Shown piece after piece: positions 8,285-17,608 of a stretch of DNA of 64,000 bases (positions within the stretch are counted from its first letter, which is position 1; each line of letters opens with the position of its first letter). Under the pieces are notes generated by a model. It made no database searches and was not told where the DNA came from. It was given only the letters and a program-made list of their open reading frames with translations. The stretch is from assembly GCA_027621915.1 (NCBI GenBank), contig JAQCAD010000010.1:24406-88405 (forward strand), read 5' to 3'. Source of the DNA: Pseudomonadota bacterium. Lineage in GTDB: Bacteria > Pseudomonadota > Gammaproteobacteria > Steroidobacterales > Woeseiaceae. The translations under genes were made by a program, and so were the position numbers.

Positions 8285-11200
8285 ATGCATCGTTTTTTTC
8301 AATTGAGTTTCATCGTCTTTTTCATGCCTTTTTTCGCATACAGTGCCGATGAAGAGGCTCCGCCCGGATTCAATGAGTCCACTTTCTCCGGTCTGGAGAT
8401 GCGCAGCATCGGGCCCGCAATGATGTCAGGCCGGATTGCCGACATTGCGATTAATCCAGACGATCCCAGCAACTGGTATGTCGGCGTTGCCAGCGGCGGC
8501 ATTTTCAAGACTAACAATGGCGGCACAACATGGAAAACGATTTTTGACGATCAGGATTCCTATTCGATCGGCTGCATCACACTCGACCCGAACAACCCGG
8601 AAATCATCTGGGTGGGTACGGGTGAAAATGATGCCGGACGGCACATCGCCTATGGGTCCGGCGTGTTTCGCAGTCGGGATGGCGGTACGACCTGGGAAAA
8701 CATGGGCCTGAAGGCGTCCGAGCACATTGGCATGATTCGCGTCGATCCGCGCGACTCGAATGTCGTCTATGTCGCCGCGCAAGGGCCATTGTGGTCCGGT
8801 GGGGGCGATCGTGGGCTTTTTAAGTCCACGGACGGCGGACTTACCTGGGGCAAGCTTCTGGGCGACGGACTGAGCAACGCGGCCATTGACGATCAGTACA
8901 CCGGCGTATCGGAAGTGCATCTGGATCCACGCAATCCTGACGTCGTTTACGCTGTCTCGTGGCAACGCTTAAGAAATGTTGCGGTGTTGATGGACGGTGG
9001 TCCGGGATCCGGCATTCATAAATCAACTGATGGCGGCAAAAACTGGCGCGAACTCACCGAGGGCTTGCCGAAGGAGGATATGGGTCATGTCGGCTTCGCT
9101 ATTTCTCCCCAGAATCCGGATGTTGTCTACGCGACAATCGAACTCGCACACAGAACGGGTGGTTTCTATCGCTCAGAAAATGGTGGCGAGTCATGGGAAA
9201 AACAAAACGATTACCTCTCGGGTGGTACCGGTCCGCACTATTACCAGGAGATCTTTGCTGACCCGCATCACTTTGATCGCGTCTATCAGATGGATGTACG
9301 ACTTCACGTCACACATAACGGCGGCAAGGACTTCCAGGCGATGCAGTCGGAAACAAAACACGTTGACCATCACGCGATGGCATTTCACCCGCACGACAAG
9401 GACTATCTACTTGTTGGTAATGATGGCGGCGTGTACGAAAGCCTCGATACCGGCAAGACCTGGCGATACATGGCCAACATGCCCATATCGCAATTCTACA
9501 AAGTAGCCGTCGACTATGATGAACCCTTCTACAACGTCTACGGGGGCACTCAGGACAATTCGAGCCTTGGAGGACCACACCGAACAGACAACAATGTCGG
9601 TATCAGGAATTCGGACTGGTACCTGACACTCGGCGCCGACGGACATCAGTCGGCCGCAGACCCCACCAATCCGAACATTATTTATGCCAACTGGCAGCAG
9701 GGAAATTTGACTCGCTACGACAGGGCAACTGGCGAAAGCGTGCACATCCAGCCACAGCCCGCGGCAGGCGAGCCCGAGGAACGATTCAACTGGGACGCGC
9801 CGATACTGATCAGCCCGCACAATCCCGAAACACTTTATTTCGCAAGCTATCGTGTGTGGCAGAGCAATGATCGCGGTGATTCGTGGCGTGCGATCTCGGG
9901 TGACCTCACACGCGATCAGATTCGCCTGCAACAACCCCTGATGGGCCGACGCTGGAGTGCCGATTCCAACTGGGATTTAGGCGCCATGTCACAGTACAAC
10001 ACCATCACGTCTCTCTCCGAATCTCCGCTCGTTGCCGGCCTGATTTATGCGGGCACGGACGATGGCCTGATTCAGATCAGCGAAGATGGTGGCGCCAGCT
10101 GGCGACGCATCGACTCGCTACCGGGTGTGCCCGACAATTTTTTCGTCAACGACATCAAGGCCGACCTTCACGACGCGAATACTGTCTATGTTGTCGTCGA
10201 TGATCACAAGTCCGGCGACTTTTCGCCCTACCTTTTGAAAAGTGAAAATCGGGGCCGCAGCTGGCGCAGCATTTCGTCGAATTTGCCTGAACGGCACATC
10301 TTGTGGCGACTGGTGCAGGACCACGTCAACCCGGATCTTCTTTTCACGGCAACCGAGTACGGTGTGTTCTTCTCGGTCAACAGCGGCGCCGCGTGGACGA
10401 AACTTTCGGGCGGGGTACCCAACATTTCTTTTCGCGATCTCGCGATTCAAACACGCGAGAACGATCTCGTGGGTGCGACATTTGGGCGCAGTTTTTATGT
10501 GCTCGACGATTACTCACCATTGCGGACCGTATCAGCAGACCTCCTGACCACAGGCTCGGTGCTCTTTCCGGTTCGACGCGCACACTGGTACATCCCGAAA
10601 CGGCCGCATTCCTGCGAGACCGCAGGTTGCGTTGACAGCCAGGGCGATGCCTATTTCGTGTCACCGAACCCGCCGTTTGGCGCTGTCTTCACCTATTACC
10701 TTGCAGAAGAACGAAGGAGCCTGAAGGACCAGCGCAAGGAAGCCGAGAAGGCCCGGGTCGGCAGCAGTCAGGATGTCGAATTTGCGAGCCTCCGCCGACT
10801 GGATGAGGAGGTACTTGAAGACGAACCGGCTATCGTTTTCACGGTGACCGACTCGACTGGCAACGTGATCCGGCATATAGAGGCCCCAGCCAAAGCGGGC
10901 TTTCAGCGGGTGGCCTGGGATCTCCGCTACCCGGTCGTTCATCCATGGCAGCCCGAATCCGAACGCAATGAGAACAGTAGTGCTGCAGGGGTGCTGGTTG
11001 CGCCAGGCAGTTATCGGGTATCAATGCAGCAGCGAGTTGACGGGGAATTGACCGACCTCGGCCAGAACGAGACGTTTGAGGTTGTCTCCATTCGAAAGCC
11101 GACTCTGCCTGGTTCCACGCAACAACAACGCGTCGCATTTCAGCGCCAGGTTGACGAGATGAACCGGGCTGTCGACGGTACATTAAGCTCTATTGATGAA

Positions 11201-11587
11201 GTGCTGTCGCAGCTCGGTGCGATTGAAGAGATGCTGCAAAACTCGACCGCCGAATTGGCGCTTTATACACAAGCCAATTCCATCGAGAAGAGGCTTATCG
11301 GGCAACGGGACCGGTTGTCGGGAAACAGCACGAGCCGCGAGTATGCAGTGAACGGGCCGATGCCGGTTACCAGTCGTCTCAGTCATGCCGCTTATGACCC
11401 GAATACCAATGCTTACGGACCTACCAGCACGCAAGGCCAGTCACTGTCGATCGCGCAGGGTGAATTCAACGATATCAGCAATCAGCTGACGCTGTTGATC
11501 AACAGCGAATACCGATCCTTGTTAAACGCGCTTGACGCGGCAGGTGTTCCATGGACACCGGGACGTGGCGTTTTGACGCCAAATTAG
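8285..11587 (+). CDS. Large secreted Asp-box/BNR repeat protein (VPS10/sortilin-like)
   Basis: The 1100-residue protein has a signal peptide (HRFFQLSFIVFFMPFFAYSA, residues 2-21) and about ten Asp-box turns such as NGGTTWKT, DGGTTWENM, DGGLTWGK, DGGKNWREL, NGGESWEK, RGDSWRAIS, DGGASWRRI and RGRSWRSI over residues 40-750, which predict two stacked beta-propellers like those of sortilin/VPS10 proteins. The last third holds a beta-sandwich-like segment (VIRHIEAPAKAGFQRVAWDLRYP) and a helical tail. Asp boxes are structural, so enzyme activity cannot be assumed; proteins of this shape are often labelled glycosyl hydrolase or exo-sialidase without proof. A G-rich ribosome site precedes ATG 8285. 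Confidence 0.82.
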   Translation: MHRFFQLSFIVFFMPFFAYSADEEAPPGFNESTFSGLEMRSIGPAMMSGRIADIAINPDDPSNWYVGVASGGIFKTNNGGTTWKTIFDDQDSYSIGCITLDPNNPEIIWVGTGENDAGRHIAYGSGVFRSRDGGTTWENMGLKASEHIGMIRVDPRDSNVVYVAAQGPLWSGGGDRGLFKSTDGGLTWGKLLGDGLSNAAIDDQYTGVSEVHLDPRNPDVVYAVSWQRLRNVAVLMDGGPGSGIHKSTDGGKNWRELTEGLPKEDMGHVGFAISPQNPDVVYATIELAHRTGGFYRSENGGESWEKQNDYLSGGTGPHYYQEIFADPHHFDRVYQMDVRLHVTHNGGKDFQAMQSETKHVDHHAMAFHPHDKDYLLVGNDGGVYESLDTGKTWRYMANMPISQFYKVAVDYDEPFYNVYGGTQDNSSLGGPHRTDNNVGIRNSDWYLTLGADGHQSAADPTNPNIIYANWQQGNLTRYDRATGESVHIQPQPAAGEPEERFNWDAPILISPHNPETLYFASYRVWQSNDRGDSWRAISGDLTRDQIRLQQPLMGRRWSADSNWDLGAMSQYNTITSLSESPLVAGLIYAGTDDGLIQISEDGGASWRRIDSLPGVPDNFFVNDIKADLHDANTVYVVVDDHKSGDFSPYLLKSENRGRSWRSISSNLPERHILWRLVQDHVNPDLLFTATEYGVFFSVNSGAAWTKLSGGVPNISFRDLAIQTRENDLVGATFGRSFYVLDDYSPLRTVSADLLTTGSVLFPVRRAHWYIPKRPHSCETAGCVDSQGDAYFVSPNPPFGAVFTYYLAEERRSLKDQRKEAEKARVGSSQDVEFASLRRLDEEVLEDEPAIVFTVTDSTGNVIRHIEAPAKAGFQRVAWDLRYPVVHPWQPESERNENSSAAGVLVAPGSYRVSMQQRVDGELTDLGQNETFEVVSIRKPTLPGSTQQQRVAFQRQVDEMNRAVDGTLSSIDEVLSQLGAIEEMLQNSTAELALYTQANSIEKRLIGQRDRLSGNSTSREYAVNGPMPVTSRLSHAAYDPNTNAYGPTSTQGQSLSIAQGEFNDISNQLTLLINSEYRSLLNALDAAGVPWTPGRGVLTPN

Positions 11588-11590
11588 ACT

Positions 11591-11791
11591 TTGCAAAAGA
11601 CCATAATCGCCATCGGCCTGCTGGTCCTGCTCCTCGGGATCGGCTGGCCGTGGCTCGGCAAGCTACCCTTTTGGCGATTGCCCGGTGATATTGTCATCCA
11701 TCGTGAAAATTTTCGCTTTTATTTTCCGCTGATGACGATGATTTTTCTCAGCATTTTTCTGTCGTTGATTTTTTGGTTGCTGAAGAAATAG
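11591..11791 (+). CDS. DUF2905 small membrane protein
   Basis: The 66-residue protein has two membrane segments flanking the short conserved stretch LGKLPFWRLPGDIVIHRENF, which is the DUF2905 signature. Function is unknown. It starts with TTG only three bases after the stop of the Asp-box protein gene, so it is most likely cotranscribed with it. No ATG is available in frame. Confidence 0.8.
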   Translation: MQKTIIAIGLLVLLLGIGWPWLGKLPFWRLPGDIVIHRENFRFYFPLMTMIFLSIFLSLIFWLLKK

Positions 11792-11806
11792 TCCGCCATT
11801 GCGGAC
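11791..11806. terminator. Short hairpin between convergent genes
   Basis: GTCCGC and GCGGAC form a perfect 6-bp stem with a four-base loop directly at the end of the DUF2905 gene. There is no T-run after it on either strand, so termination would be weak or factor-assisted. Confidence 0.35.
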
Positions 11807-11856
11807 GTGGCCAAACGCCGGAAAATGAGCTCGTGCGGACTTACGCCATTTGCCGG

Positions 11857-12915
11857 TTAGCCGCCGAAATTTACCTTTGCTTCGAGGTTGGATCGTGAAT
11901 CAGCGTGTGACATCGCTTCTTCAAGCGTAATGGTTCCGACCTTGTACAGGTCAAGCAACGCTTCGTCAAAGTTTTGCATGCCTTTTTCACCGGACTCCCT
12001 CAGTGCATCTTTAACTTCTGAAATGTCACCCTTAAGGATCAGGTCCTTGATGTGCGGTGTGTTGATCATCAGCTCGACAGCGGCAACCCGTTTGCCGGTG
12101 CGCGCCCGAACGAGACGTTGCGAGAGAATCGCTCGCAAGTAATGACCGAGATCCATGAACACCTGCTTGTGTTGTTCCTGCGGAAACATGTTGATGATTC
12201 GATCAAGCGTTTCCGGCGCATTGTTGGCATGTAACGTAGCGAGAACAAGGTGCCCGGTACCCGCCATGTCGATAGCGGATTGCATAGATTCGCGATCACG
12301 AATCTCGCCTATTTGCAGCACGTCGGGAGCGCCACGCATTGCGCTCCTCAGAGCGCGAGCGTAGGACTTTGTATCTAATCCGACTTCGCGTTGGTTAACT
12401 ATTGATTGCTTGTTTGGATGCAGGAATTCGATCGGGTCTTCAACTGTAATAATATGCGAAGAGGTCTTCTCATTACGATGATTGATCATCGCCGCCAGAG
12501 TTGTTGACTTGCCACTGCCGGTAGCCCCAACCATCAAAATCAGCCCGCGCCGGAGCATCACCAGCTCTTTCATTTGTTCGGGCATGCCAAGTTCGTCAAG
12601 AGTTGGCAATTCGGCGGTTATGTAGCGAAGCACCATTGATACATTGCCGCGCTGATGGAATACGTTGACACGAAAACGCCCGAGGCCTGGCTCCGAGATC
12701 GCGAAATCGATGTCGAGTTCACGCGTGAATGTGTCCAGCTGCTCTTCACTCATCAACTCAATAGCGGCCTGTTTCACCATTTTCGGCGTCATTTCAAGTT
12801 TGTTGACAGGCATTATCTTGCCGTCAATCTTTATCTTGGCAGGTGAAAACGGAGCGAAGAAAAGGTCAGATGCCTTTTTCTCGACCATGAGCTTAAAAAG
12901 TGGTTTTACGTTCAT
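11857..12915 (-). CDS. PilT/PilU-family type IV pilus ATPase (third paralogue)
   Basis: The 352-residue hexameric-ATPase family protein has an N-terminal PAS-like part (MNVKPLFKLMVEKKASDLFF), Walker A GATGSGKSTT (about residue 135), a Walker B region reading VLQIGEIRDRESM, the His-box TLHANNAPETLDRI, and NTPHIKDLILKGD where PilT has its AIRNLIRE motif. Lack of AIRNLIRE makes it closer to PilU than to PilT. It lies 25 bases after pilU in the same direction, so pilT, pilU and this gene form one operon. It probably helps power pilus retraction or a related pilus step; the separate role is unknown. Confidence 0.88.
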   Translation of the reverse strand: MNVKPLFKLMVEKKASDLFFAPFSPAKIKIDGKIMPVNKLEMTPKMVKQAAIELMSEEQLDTFTRELDIDFAISEPGLGRFRVNVFHQRGNVSMVLRYITAELPTLDELGMPEQMKELVMLRRGLILMVGATGSGKSTTLAAMINHRNEKTSSHIITVEDPIEFLHPNKQSIVNQREVGLDTKSYARALRSAMRGAPDVLQIGEIRDRESMQSAIDMAGTGHLVLATLHANNAPETLDRIINMFPQEQHKQVFMDLGHYLRAILSQRLVRARTGKRVAAVELMINTPHIKDLILKGDISEVKDALRESGEKGMQNFDEALLDLYKVGTITLEEAMSHADSRSNLEAKVNFGG

Positions 12916-12940
12916 TAATCAATTGAATCCATGTGACGGG

Positions 12941-14098
12941 CTAGTACACTTTAGCCGTATCTTCTTCCATGATGCGCAGGCTTTCAGATTGCCTGTCTGC
13001 AATCGATGAGTCGCGCTTGCTTTCGAGTTTGACCCGCAACCTTAGTTCGTTCTTCGAATCGGAATTTCGCATGGCTTCTTCGTAGGAGATAGCACCACTC
13101 TCGTACAAGTCGAATAGTGACTGGTCGAACGTCTGCATGCCAAGGCGAGTTGATTTGGCCATGATTTCTTTTATCTGCCCAACCTCACCCTTGAATATCA
13201 AATCTGCGATGAGCGGAGAATTCAACATGATTTCCATGCTTGCGATTCGACCAACACCGGTCTCCCGCGGAATCAGGCGTTGTGCAACAAACGCTTTTGT
13301 GTTGAGTGACAAATCCATCAGCAATTGCTGACGACGATCCTCCGGGAAAAAGTTGATGATTCGATCGAGCGCCTGGTTCGCGCTGTTCGCGTGAAGTGTT
13401 GCGAGACAAAGGTGGCCGGTTTCAGAAAACTGAATTCCATATTCCATTGTTTCGCGATCGCGAATCTCACCGATTATGATGACGTCAGGTGCCTGACGTA
13501 ACGTATTCTTCAGCGCCGCGTGCCAGGATTCGGTATCCACACCGACTTCTCGCTGCGTTATAACGCATCCATTATGCGGATGAACATATTCGACGGGATC
13601 TTCAATTGAAACGATATGCCCACGTGAGTTTTCGTTTCGATGACCAATCATTGCCGCGAGCGTGGTCGATTTACCGGAGCCGGTGCCTCCGACGACGATG
13701 ACCAGTCCACGCTTGTTCATCACAACGTCTTTCAGGATAGGTGGGAGATCCAGCCCTTCGAGGGTCGGAATTTCTGTGGTAATTGTTCGAAGAACGGCAC
13801 CGACCAGCCCCTGCTGAATGAACGCGCTGACGCGAAACCGGCCAATGCCTTGCGGGGCGATTGCGAAGTTGCATTCTTTCGTGGCATCGAATTCTTTTAT
13901 CTGCTTGTCGTTCATGATCGAACGCACCATCATGGCGGACTGATCCGGCGTTAGCGGAGCGTCAGTCGCTTTGTGAACCGTCCCATCAACTTTGATCGCG
14001 GGTGGAAAACCCGAGGTCAGGAAAAGGTCTGAACCTTCCTTTTCGACCATTTTTTTAAGCAGGTTTTGCGTCAATCGCACTGCTTGTTCGCGTTCCAT
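12941..14098 (-). CDS. pilU: Type IV pilus retraction ATPase PilU
   Basis: The 385-residue protein has the PilU-type N-terminus (LTQNLLKKMVEKEGSDLFLTSGFPP), Walker A GGTGSGKSTT, Walker B VIIIGEIRDRETMEYG, the His box TLHANSANQALDRI, NSPLIADLIFKGE in place of AIRNLIRE, and a charged C-terminal tail of about 40 residues typical of PilU. In Pseudomonas and Vibrio PilU works with PilT to pull pili back under load. It starts 41 bases after pilT. Confidence 0.93.
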   Translation of the reverse strand: MEREQAVRLTQNLLKKMVEKEGSDLFLTSGFPPAIKVDGTVHKATDAPLTPDQSAMMVRSIMNDKQIKEFDATKECNFAIAPQGIGRFRVSAFIQQGLVGAVLRTITTEIPTLEGLDLPPILKDVVMNKRGLVIVVGGTGSGKSTTLAAMIGHRNENSRGHIVSIEDPVEYVHPHNGCVITQREVGVDTESWHAALKNTLRQAPDVIIIGEIRDRETMEYGIQFSETGHLCLATLHANSANQALDRIINFFPEDRRQQLLMDLSLNTKAFVAQRLIPRETGVGRIASMEIMLNSPLIADLIFKGEVGQIKEIMAKSTRLGMQTFDQSLFDLYESGAISYEEAMRNSDSKNELRLRVKLESKRDSSIADRQSESLRIMEEDTAKVY

Positions 14099-14139
14099 TT
14101 AACTTATCTCCTCTCAGGCGCCCGACCTCGCCGGGTGCC

Positions 14140-15180
14140 TTAGAAATTTTCTTTGTTGACTGCCCGGAATCGGGCTTCTTCCTTGTTGATAAGCCCTTTG
14201 GACATGAGCTCGGCCAGATTTTGATCCAGCGTCTGCATGCCCACATTTTGCCCGGTCTGGATTGCGGAATACATTTGTGCAATCTTGCCTTCCCGAATCA
14301 GGTTTCTGATCGCCGGCGTGCCCATCATGATTTCGTGCGCAGCGATTCGTCCGCCGCCAATCTTCTTCAACAACGTTTGTGAAATAACAGCTCGCAGTGA
14401 CTCGGATAACATCGCTCGAACCATTTCTTTTTCTGCAGCAGGGAATACATCCACGATACGGTCGATGGTCTTTGCGGCGGAGCTCGTATGCAGCGTTCCG
14501 AACACAAGGTGTCCCGTTTCGGCACCAGTCAAGGCGAGACGAATGGTCTCCAGATCCCTGAGCTCACCGACCAGGATAACGTCAGGATCCTCGCGAAGTG
14601 CCGAGCGCAATGCTTCGTTGAAGCCGAGAGTGTCACGATGTACTTCACGTTGATTGATTAGAGATTTCTTGCTTTCGTGCACGAACTCGATCGGATCCTC
14701 GATCGTCAGGATGTGATCTGGTTTGTTTTCGTTGATGTAGTCAACCATCGCCGCAAGCGTCGTTGATTTGCCGCTGCCTGTCGGGCCGGTAACAAGCACG
14801 ATGCCTCTTGGGTGCATCGAGATATCCTTGAAAATCGCTGGTGCACCCAAATCGTCGAGTGACAGAATTTCTGAGGGAATCGTTCTGAATACTGCGGCAG
14901 AGCCACGATTCTGATTGAAAGCATTCACACGGAAGCGCGCCAGTTTTGGGATTTCAAAGGAGAAGTCGGTTTCCAGAAACTCTTCGTAATCCTTGCGCTG
15001 CTTGTCATTCATGATGTCGTACACCATGCTATTGACATCTTTGTGGGTCAGTGCCGGCATATTGATGCGCTTGATGTCGCCGTCGACGCGAATCATCGGT
15101 GGGACCCCACCGGAAAGGTGAAGATCTGATGCGTTGTTCTTTACCGTGAACGACAATAACTGGGCGACATCGACAGCCAT
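14140..15180 (-). CDS. pilT: Type IV pilus retraction ATPase PilT
   Basis: The 346-residue protein starts MAVDVAQLLSFTVKNNASDL and carries Walker A GPTGSGKSTT, Walker B VILVGELRDLETI with the catalytic Glu, the His box TLHTSSAAKTIDRI and the diagnostic AIRNLIREGK. PilT disassembles the pilus at its base and drives twitching. The same frame remains open upstream to 15840, but that stretch lies opposite yggS and is not part of the gene. It diverges from yggS, the usual arrangement in pseudomonads and xanthomonads. Confidence 0.96.
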   Translation of the reverse strand: MAVDVAQLLSFTVKNNASDLHLSGGVPPMIRVDGDIKRINMPALTHKDVNSMVYDIMNDKQRKDYEEFLETDFSFEIPKLARFRVNAFNQNRGSAAVFRTIPSEILSLDDLGAPAIFKDISMHPRGIVLVTGPTGSGKSTTLAAMVDYINENKPDHILTIEDPIEFVHESKKSLINQREVHRDTLGFNEALRSALREDPDVILVGELRDLETIRLALTGAETGHLVFGTLHTSSAAKTIDRIVDVFPAAEKEMVRAMLSESLRAVISQTLLKKIGGGRIAAHEIMMGTPAIRNLIREGKIAQMYSAIQTGQNVGMQTLDQNLAELMSKGLINKEEARFRAVNKENF

Positions 15181-15264
15181 ATATACCCTCGGTAGTGGCT
15201 GGTCCGACTTACCATAACCCGGACCTGTTGGCTGCCTAGTATATCGAAGCACTCGGAGCAAAAC

Positions 15265-15948
15265 GTGATTAGAGTCACGGAAAACTTTCGTAAAATCCAA
15301 GATTTGCTGGCGAAAGCTGCAGCAGATGCCGGGAGGGCAGCAGACGATATTCGGCTTGTTGCTGTCAGCAAGAAGAAGCCCCTGGAGGCCATTCTCGAGG
15401 TAGCTTCGGCCGGGCAGCGGGACTTCGGCGAGAATTTCGTTCAGGAGGGGCTGGAAAAGATACGAAGTGCCGCCAGGAATGACCTCCGGTGGCATTTTAT
15501 CGGACACCTGCAATCCAACAAGACAAAGGCTGTAGCCGAGCATTTTCAATGGGTTCACACGATCGACCGTCTCAAGATCGCGCAACGCCTCTCTGAATAC
15601 AGGCCCAGCGACGCCGAAGACCTGAACATTTGTATCGAGGTCAATATCGACGGCGAGACTCAGAAATCCGGGGTCAGCGTAGCGCAGACCCGCGACCTCG
15701 CCGCCGCCATTGCAGAGCTGCCGCGACTGAAACTGCGTGGGCTGATGTGTTTGCCGGCAATTCGCCACGGATTCGACGAGCAAAGAAAGCCGTTTGCGGC
15801 ACTCAGGGTCCTGCATGAGTCGCTGCAGGCACAGGGCCACGAGCTGGACACCCTTTCAATGGGCATGTCTGCGGACTATGCTGCCGCCATTCACGAGGGT
15901 GCGACCATCATTCGTATCGGGACCGGGATATTTGGAACGAGATCGTGA
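15265..15948 (+). CDS. yggS: YggS-family PLP homeostasis protein
   Basis: The 227-residue single-domain PLP-barrel protein shows RLVAVSKKKP with the PLP lysine (about residue 34), QRDFGENFVQE, WHFIGHLQSNK, IEVNIDGETQKSGV and LSMGMSADYAAAIHEGATIIRIGTGIFG. The family has no known enzymatic reaction and buffers PLP and amino-acid pools. The start is GTG 15265, eight bases after CGGAG. It heads a yggS-proC-yggT run divergent from pilT. Confidence 0.95.
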   Translation: MIRVTENFRKIQDLLAKAAADAGRAADDIRLVAVSKKKPLEAILEVASAGQRDFGENFVQEGLEKIRSAARNDLRWHFIGHLQSNKTKAVAEHFQWVHTIDRLKIAQRLSEYRPSDAEDLNICIEVNIDGETQKSGVSVAQTRDLAAAIAELPRLKLRGLMCLPAIRHGFDEQRKPFAALRVLHESLQAQGHELDTLSMGMSADYAAAIHEGATIIRIGTGIFGTRS

Positions 15949-15992
15949 TATTTCGGGCCGGATTCAGGGGATGACAATCAGGATGGGCAACA

Positions 15993-16829
15993 TTGATAAT
16001 TAATAAAGTTGGGCTTATAGGCGGCGGTAACATGGCACGCGCGATCGGCGGCGGGTTGCTTAGAGGTGGCATGCATGCGACGGATCTGATGATTGCCGAG
16101 CCGCTGCGCGAGCAATGCGAGCGCCTTCGAAAAGAGCTCTGCGGATGCCTGGTGACTGATGACAACAAACGCGTTGCCCGGTCCGTTGAAATCCTTTTGT
16201 TCGCGGTCAAACCTCAAATACTCAGGCCTGTTTGTGAAAATGTCGCCGCAGAAGTGCAGGAAAAACGACCACTGATCATGTCAATCGCTGCAGGGCCAAA
16301 AATTGCGGATATCGATGAGTGGCTTGGCGGAGGCCTCTCGGTCGTTCGCGTGATGCCCAACCAGCCGGCATTGATCGATCAGGGCATCTCCGCATTATTC
16401 GCCAATGAACGCACCGACGACCGTCGCAAGACTCAGGCCGAAAAGATAATGTCTGCCGTCGGGCACGTCGTCTGGCTGGATTCCGAGTCGAAAATGGATG
16501 CAGTCACCGCTGTTTCTGGAACAGGCCCGTCATATTTCTATCTTCTTATCGATATTATGATCGAATCAGCGAAAAAGTTTGGCATCGATGCTGAAACCGC
16601 AAGGACGTTGGCGGTTGAAACTGCGCGCGGCGCAACCGCTCTCGCCGCCGCCGAAACAGAATCTATGTCGACTCTGATTGACCGAGTGCGTTCCCCGGGT
16701 GGAACGACAACAGCAGCTTTTGAGTATCTTGATGAGAAGGATGCTCGTGGCATCTTCGCTGCCGCGATCGACGCTGCGGAAAAGCGCGCGGCAGAACTGG
16801 CGATAGAAGCCAGCAATGCAACCCGGTAA
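15993..16829 (+). CDS. proC: Pyrroline-5-carboxylate reductase
   Basis: The 278-residue enzyme reduces pyrroline-5-carboxylate to proline with NAD(P)H. It shows the N-terminal Rossmann motif VGLIGGGNMARAI, LFAVKPQ, VRVMPNQPALI, and the C-terminal VSGTGPSYFYLLID and RVRSPGGTTTAA. TTG 15993 is the only start that keeps the whole Rossmann strand; no ATG or GTG in frame lies close upstream. It follows yggS by 44 bases. Confidence 0.95.
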   Translation: MIINKVGLIGGGNMARAIGGGLLRGGMHATDLMIAEPLREQCERLRKELCGCLVTDDNKRVARSVEILLFAVKPQILRPVCENVAAEVQEKRPLIMSIAAGPKIADIDEWLGGGLSVVRVMPNQPALIDQGISALFANERTDDRRKTQAEKIMSAVGHVVWLDSESKMDAVTAVSGTGPSYFYLLIDIMIESAKKFGIDAETARTLAVETARGATALAAAETESMSTLIDRVRSPGGTTTAAFEYLDEKDARGIFAAAIDAAEKRAAELAIEASNATR

Positions 16830-16839
16830 TTAGAGAACC

Positions 16840-17403
16840 ATGAAAGACGCTCTGATATTTCTGATCGACACGTTTACGCGGTTGTATCTCTTGATATTGC
16901 TATTAAGATTCTGGCTGCCGCTCGTGCGGGCCAACTTTCGCAATCCCGTCGCGCAAGGCGTGCTTCGGTACACGTCTCCCGCTGTTGTGCCGCTGCGGCG
17001 TTTTATACCAGCAATCGGCAAACTCGATACAGCCACGGTGATCGTCGCATTGCTGATTCAGCTGCTGGCCACACTAACGATTATGCTGATCATCGATGGC
17101 CTGGAAGTCCTGGCCACGTTAGCATCGTCAATTTCGTCAGTGATCATTGCCGCACTTCTAGAACTTGCTAGCCTGAGCGTCGTCATGTTCATCGTCGCGA
17201 TTGCGCTTCGCGTAATATTCGGATTTTTTGGCCGATATATGGGCCCTTTATCGGATCTTCTGAACGACCTGACCAACCCTTTGCTTCGGCCAATTCAGCG
17301 GATTATCCCACCGCTTGGCGTAATTGACCTGTCAACCTACATCGTTTTCATTCTGTTGATCGCGCTGAACATGGTACTTGCTGATCTGAAGCCCGTATTC
17401 TGA
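16840..17403 (+). CDS. yggT: YggT family membrane protein
   Basis: The 187-residue protein consists of two YggT repeats, each with a membrane segment pair around an arginine/proline-rich loop: FWLPLVRANFRNPVAQGVLRY... and YMGPLSDLLNDLTNPLLRPIQRIIPP. YggT proteins have been linked to osmotic tolerance and membrane organisation; the exact role is open. It lies ten bases after proC, as in many gammaproteobacteria. Confidence 0.92.
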   Translation: MKDALIFLIDTFTRLYLLILLLRFWLPLVRANFRNPVAQGVLRYTSPAVVPLRRFIPAIGKLDTATVIVALLIQLLATLTIMLIIDGLEVLATLASSISSVIIAALLELASLSVVMFIVAIALRVIFGFFGRYMGPLSDLLNDLTNPLLRPIQRIIPPLGVIDLSTYIVFILLIALNMVLADLKPVF

Positions 17404-17608
17404 AGCGGCCGGTCAAAGGCGTCGACGTTTCGATGTCGCGATGTACGCGGAGGACACTCAAGAATGGCGCCGCGAGCCGGGATAGGACTTTCATCATCAG
17501 GCGACCTGTAACTTTTCCTGCCTGCTTAAAGACATTATCTTCTGGTAGCGCGACCAATCGGCTATAGTCCGGAGGTGTATCGTTTGGCCTGACAGGGGAA
17601 TCAAAACA

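Noticed and set aside
15181..15840. Long N-terminal extension of the pilT frame
   Set aside because: The extra 220 codons lie exactly opposite yggS, contain no PilT-family features, and ATG 15180 gives the standard PilT N-terminus.
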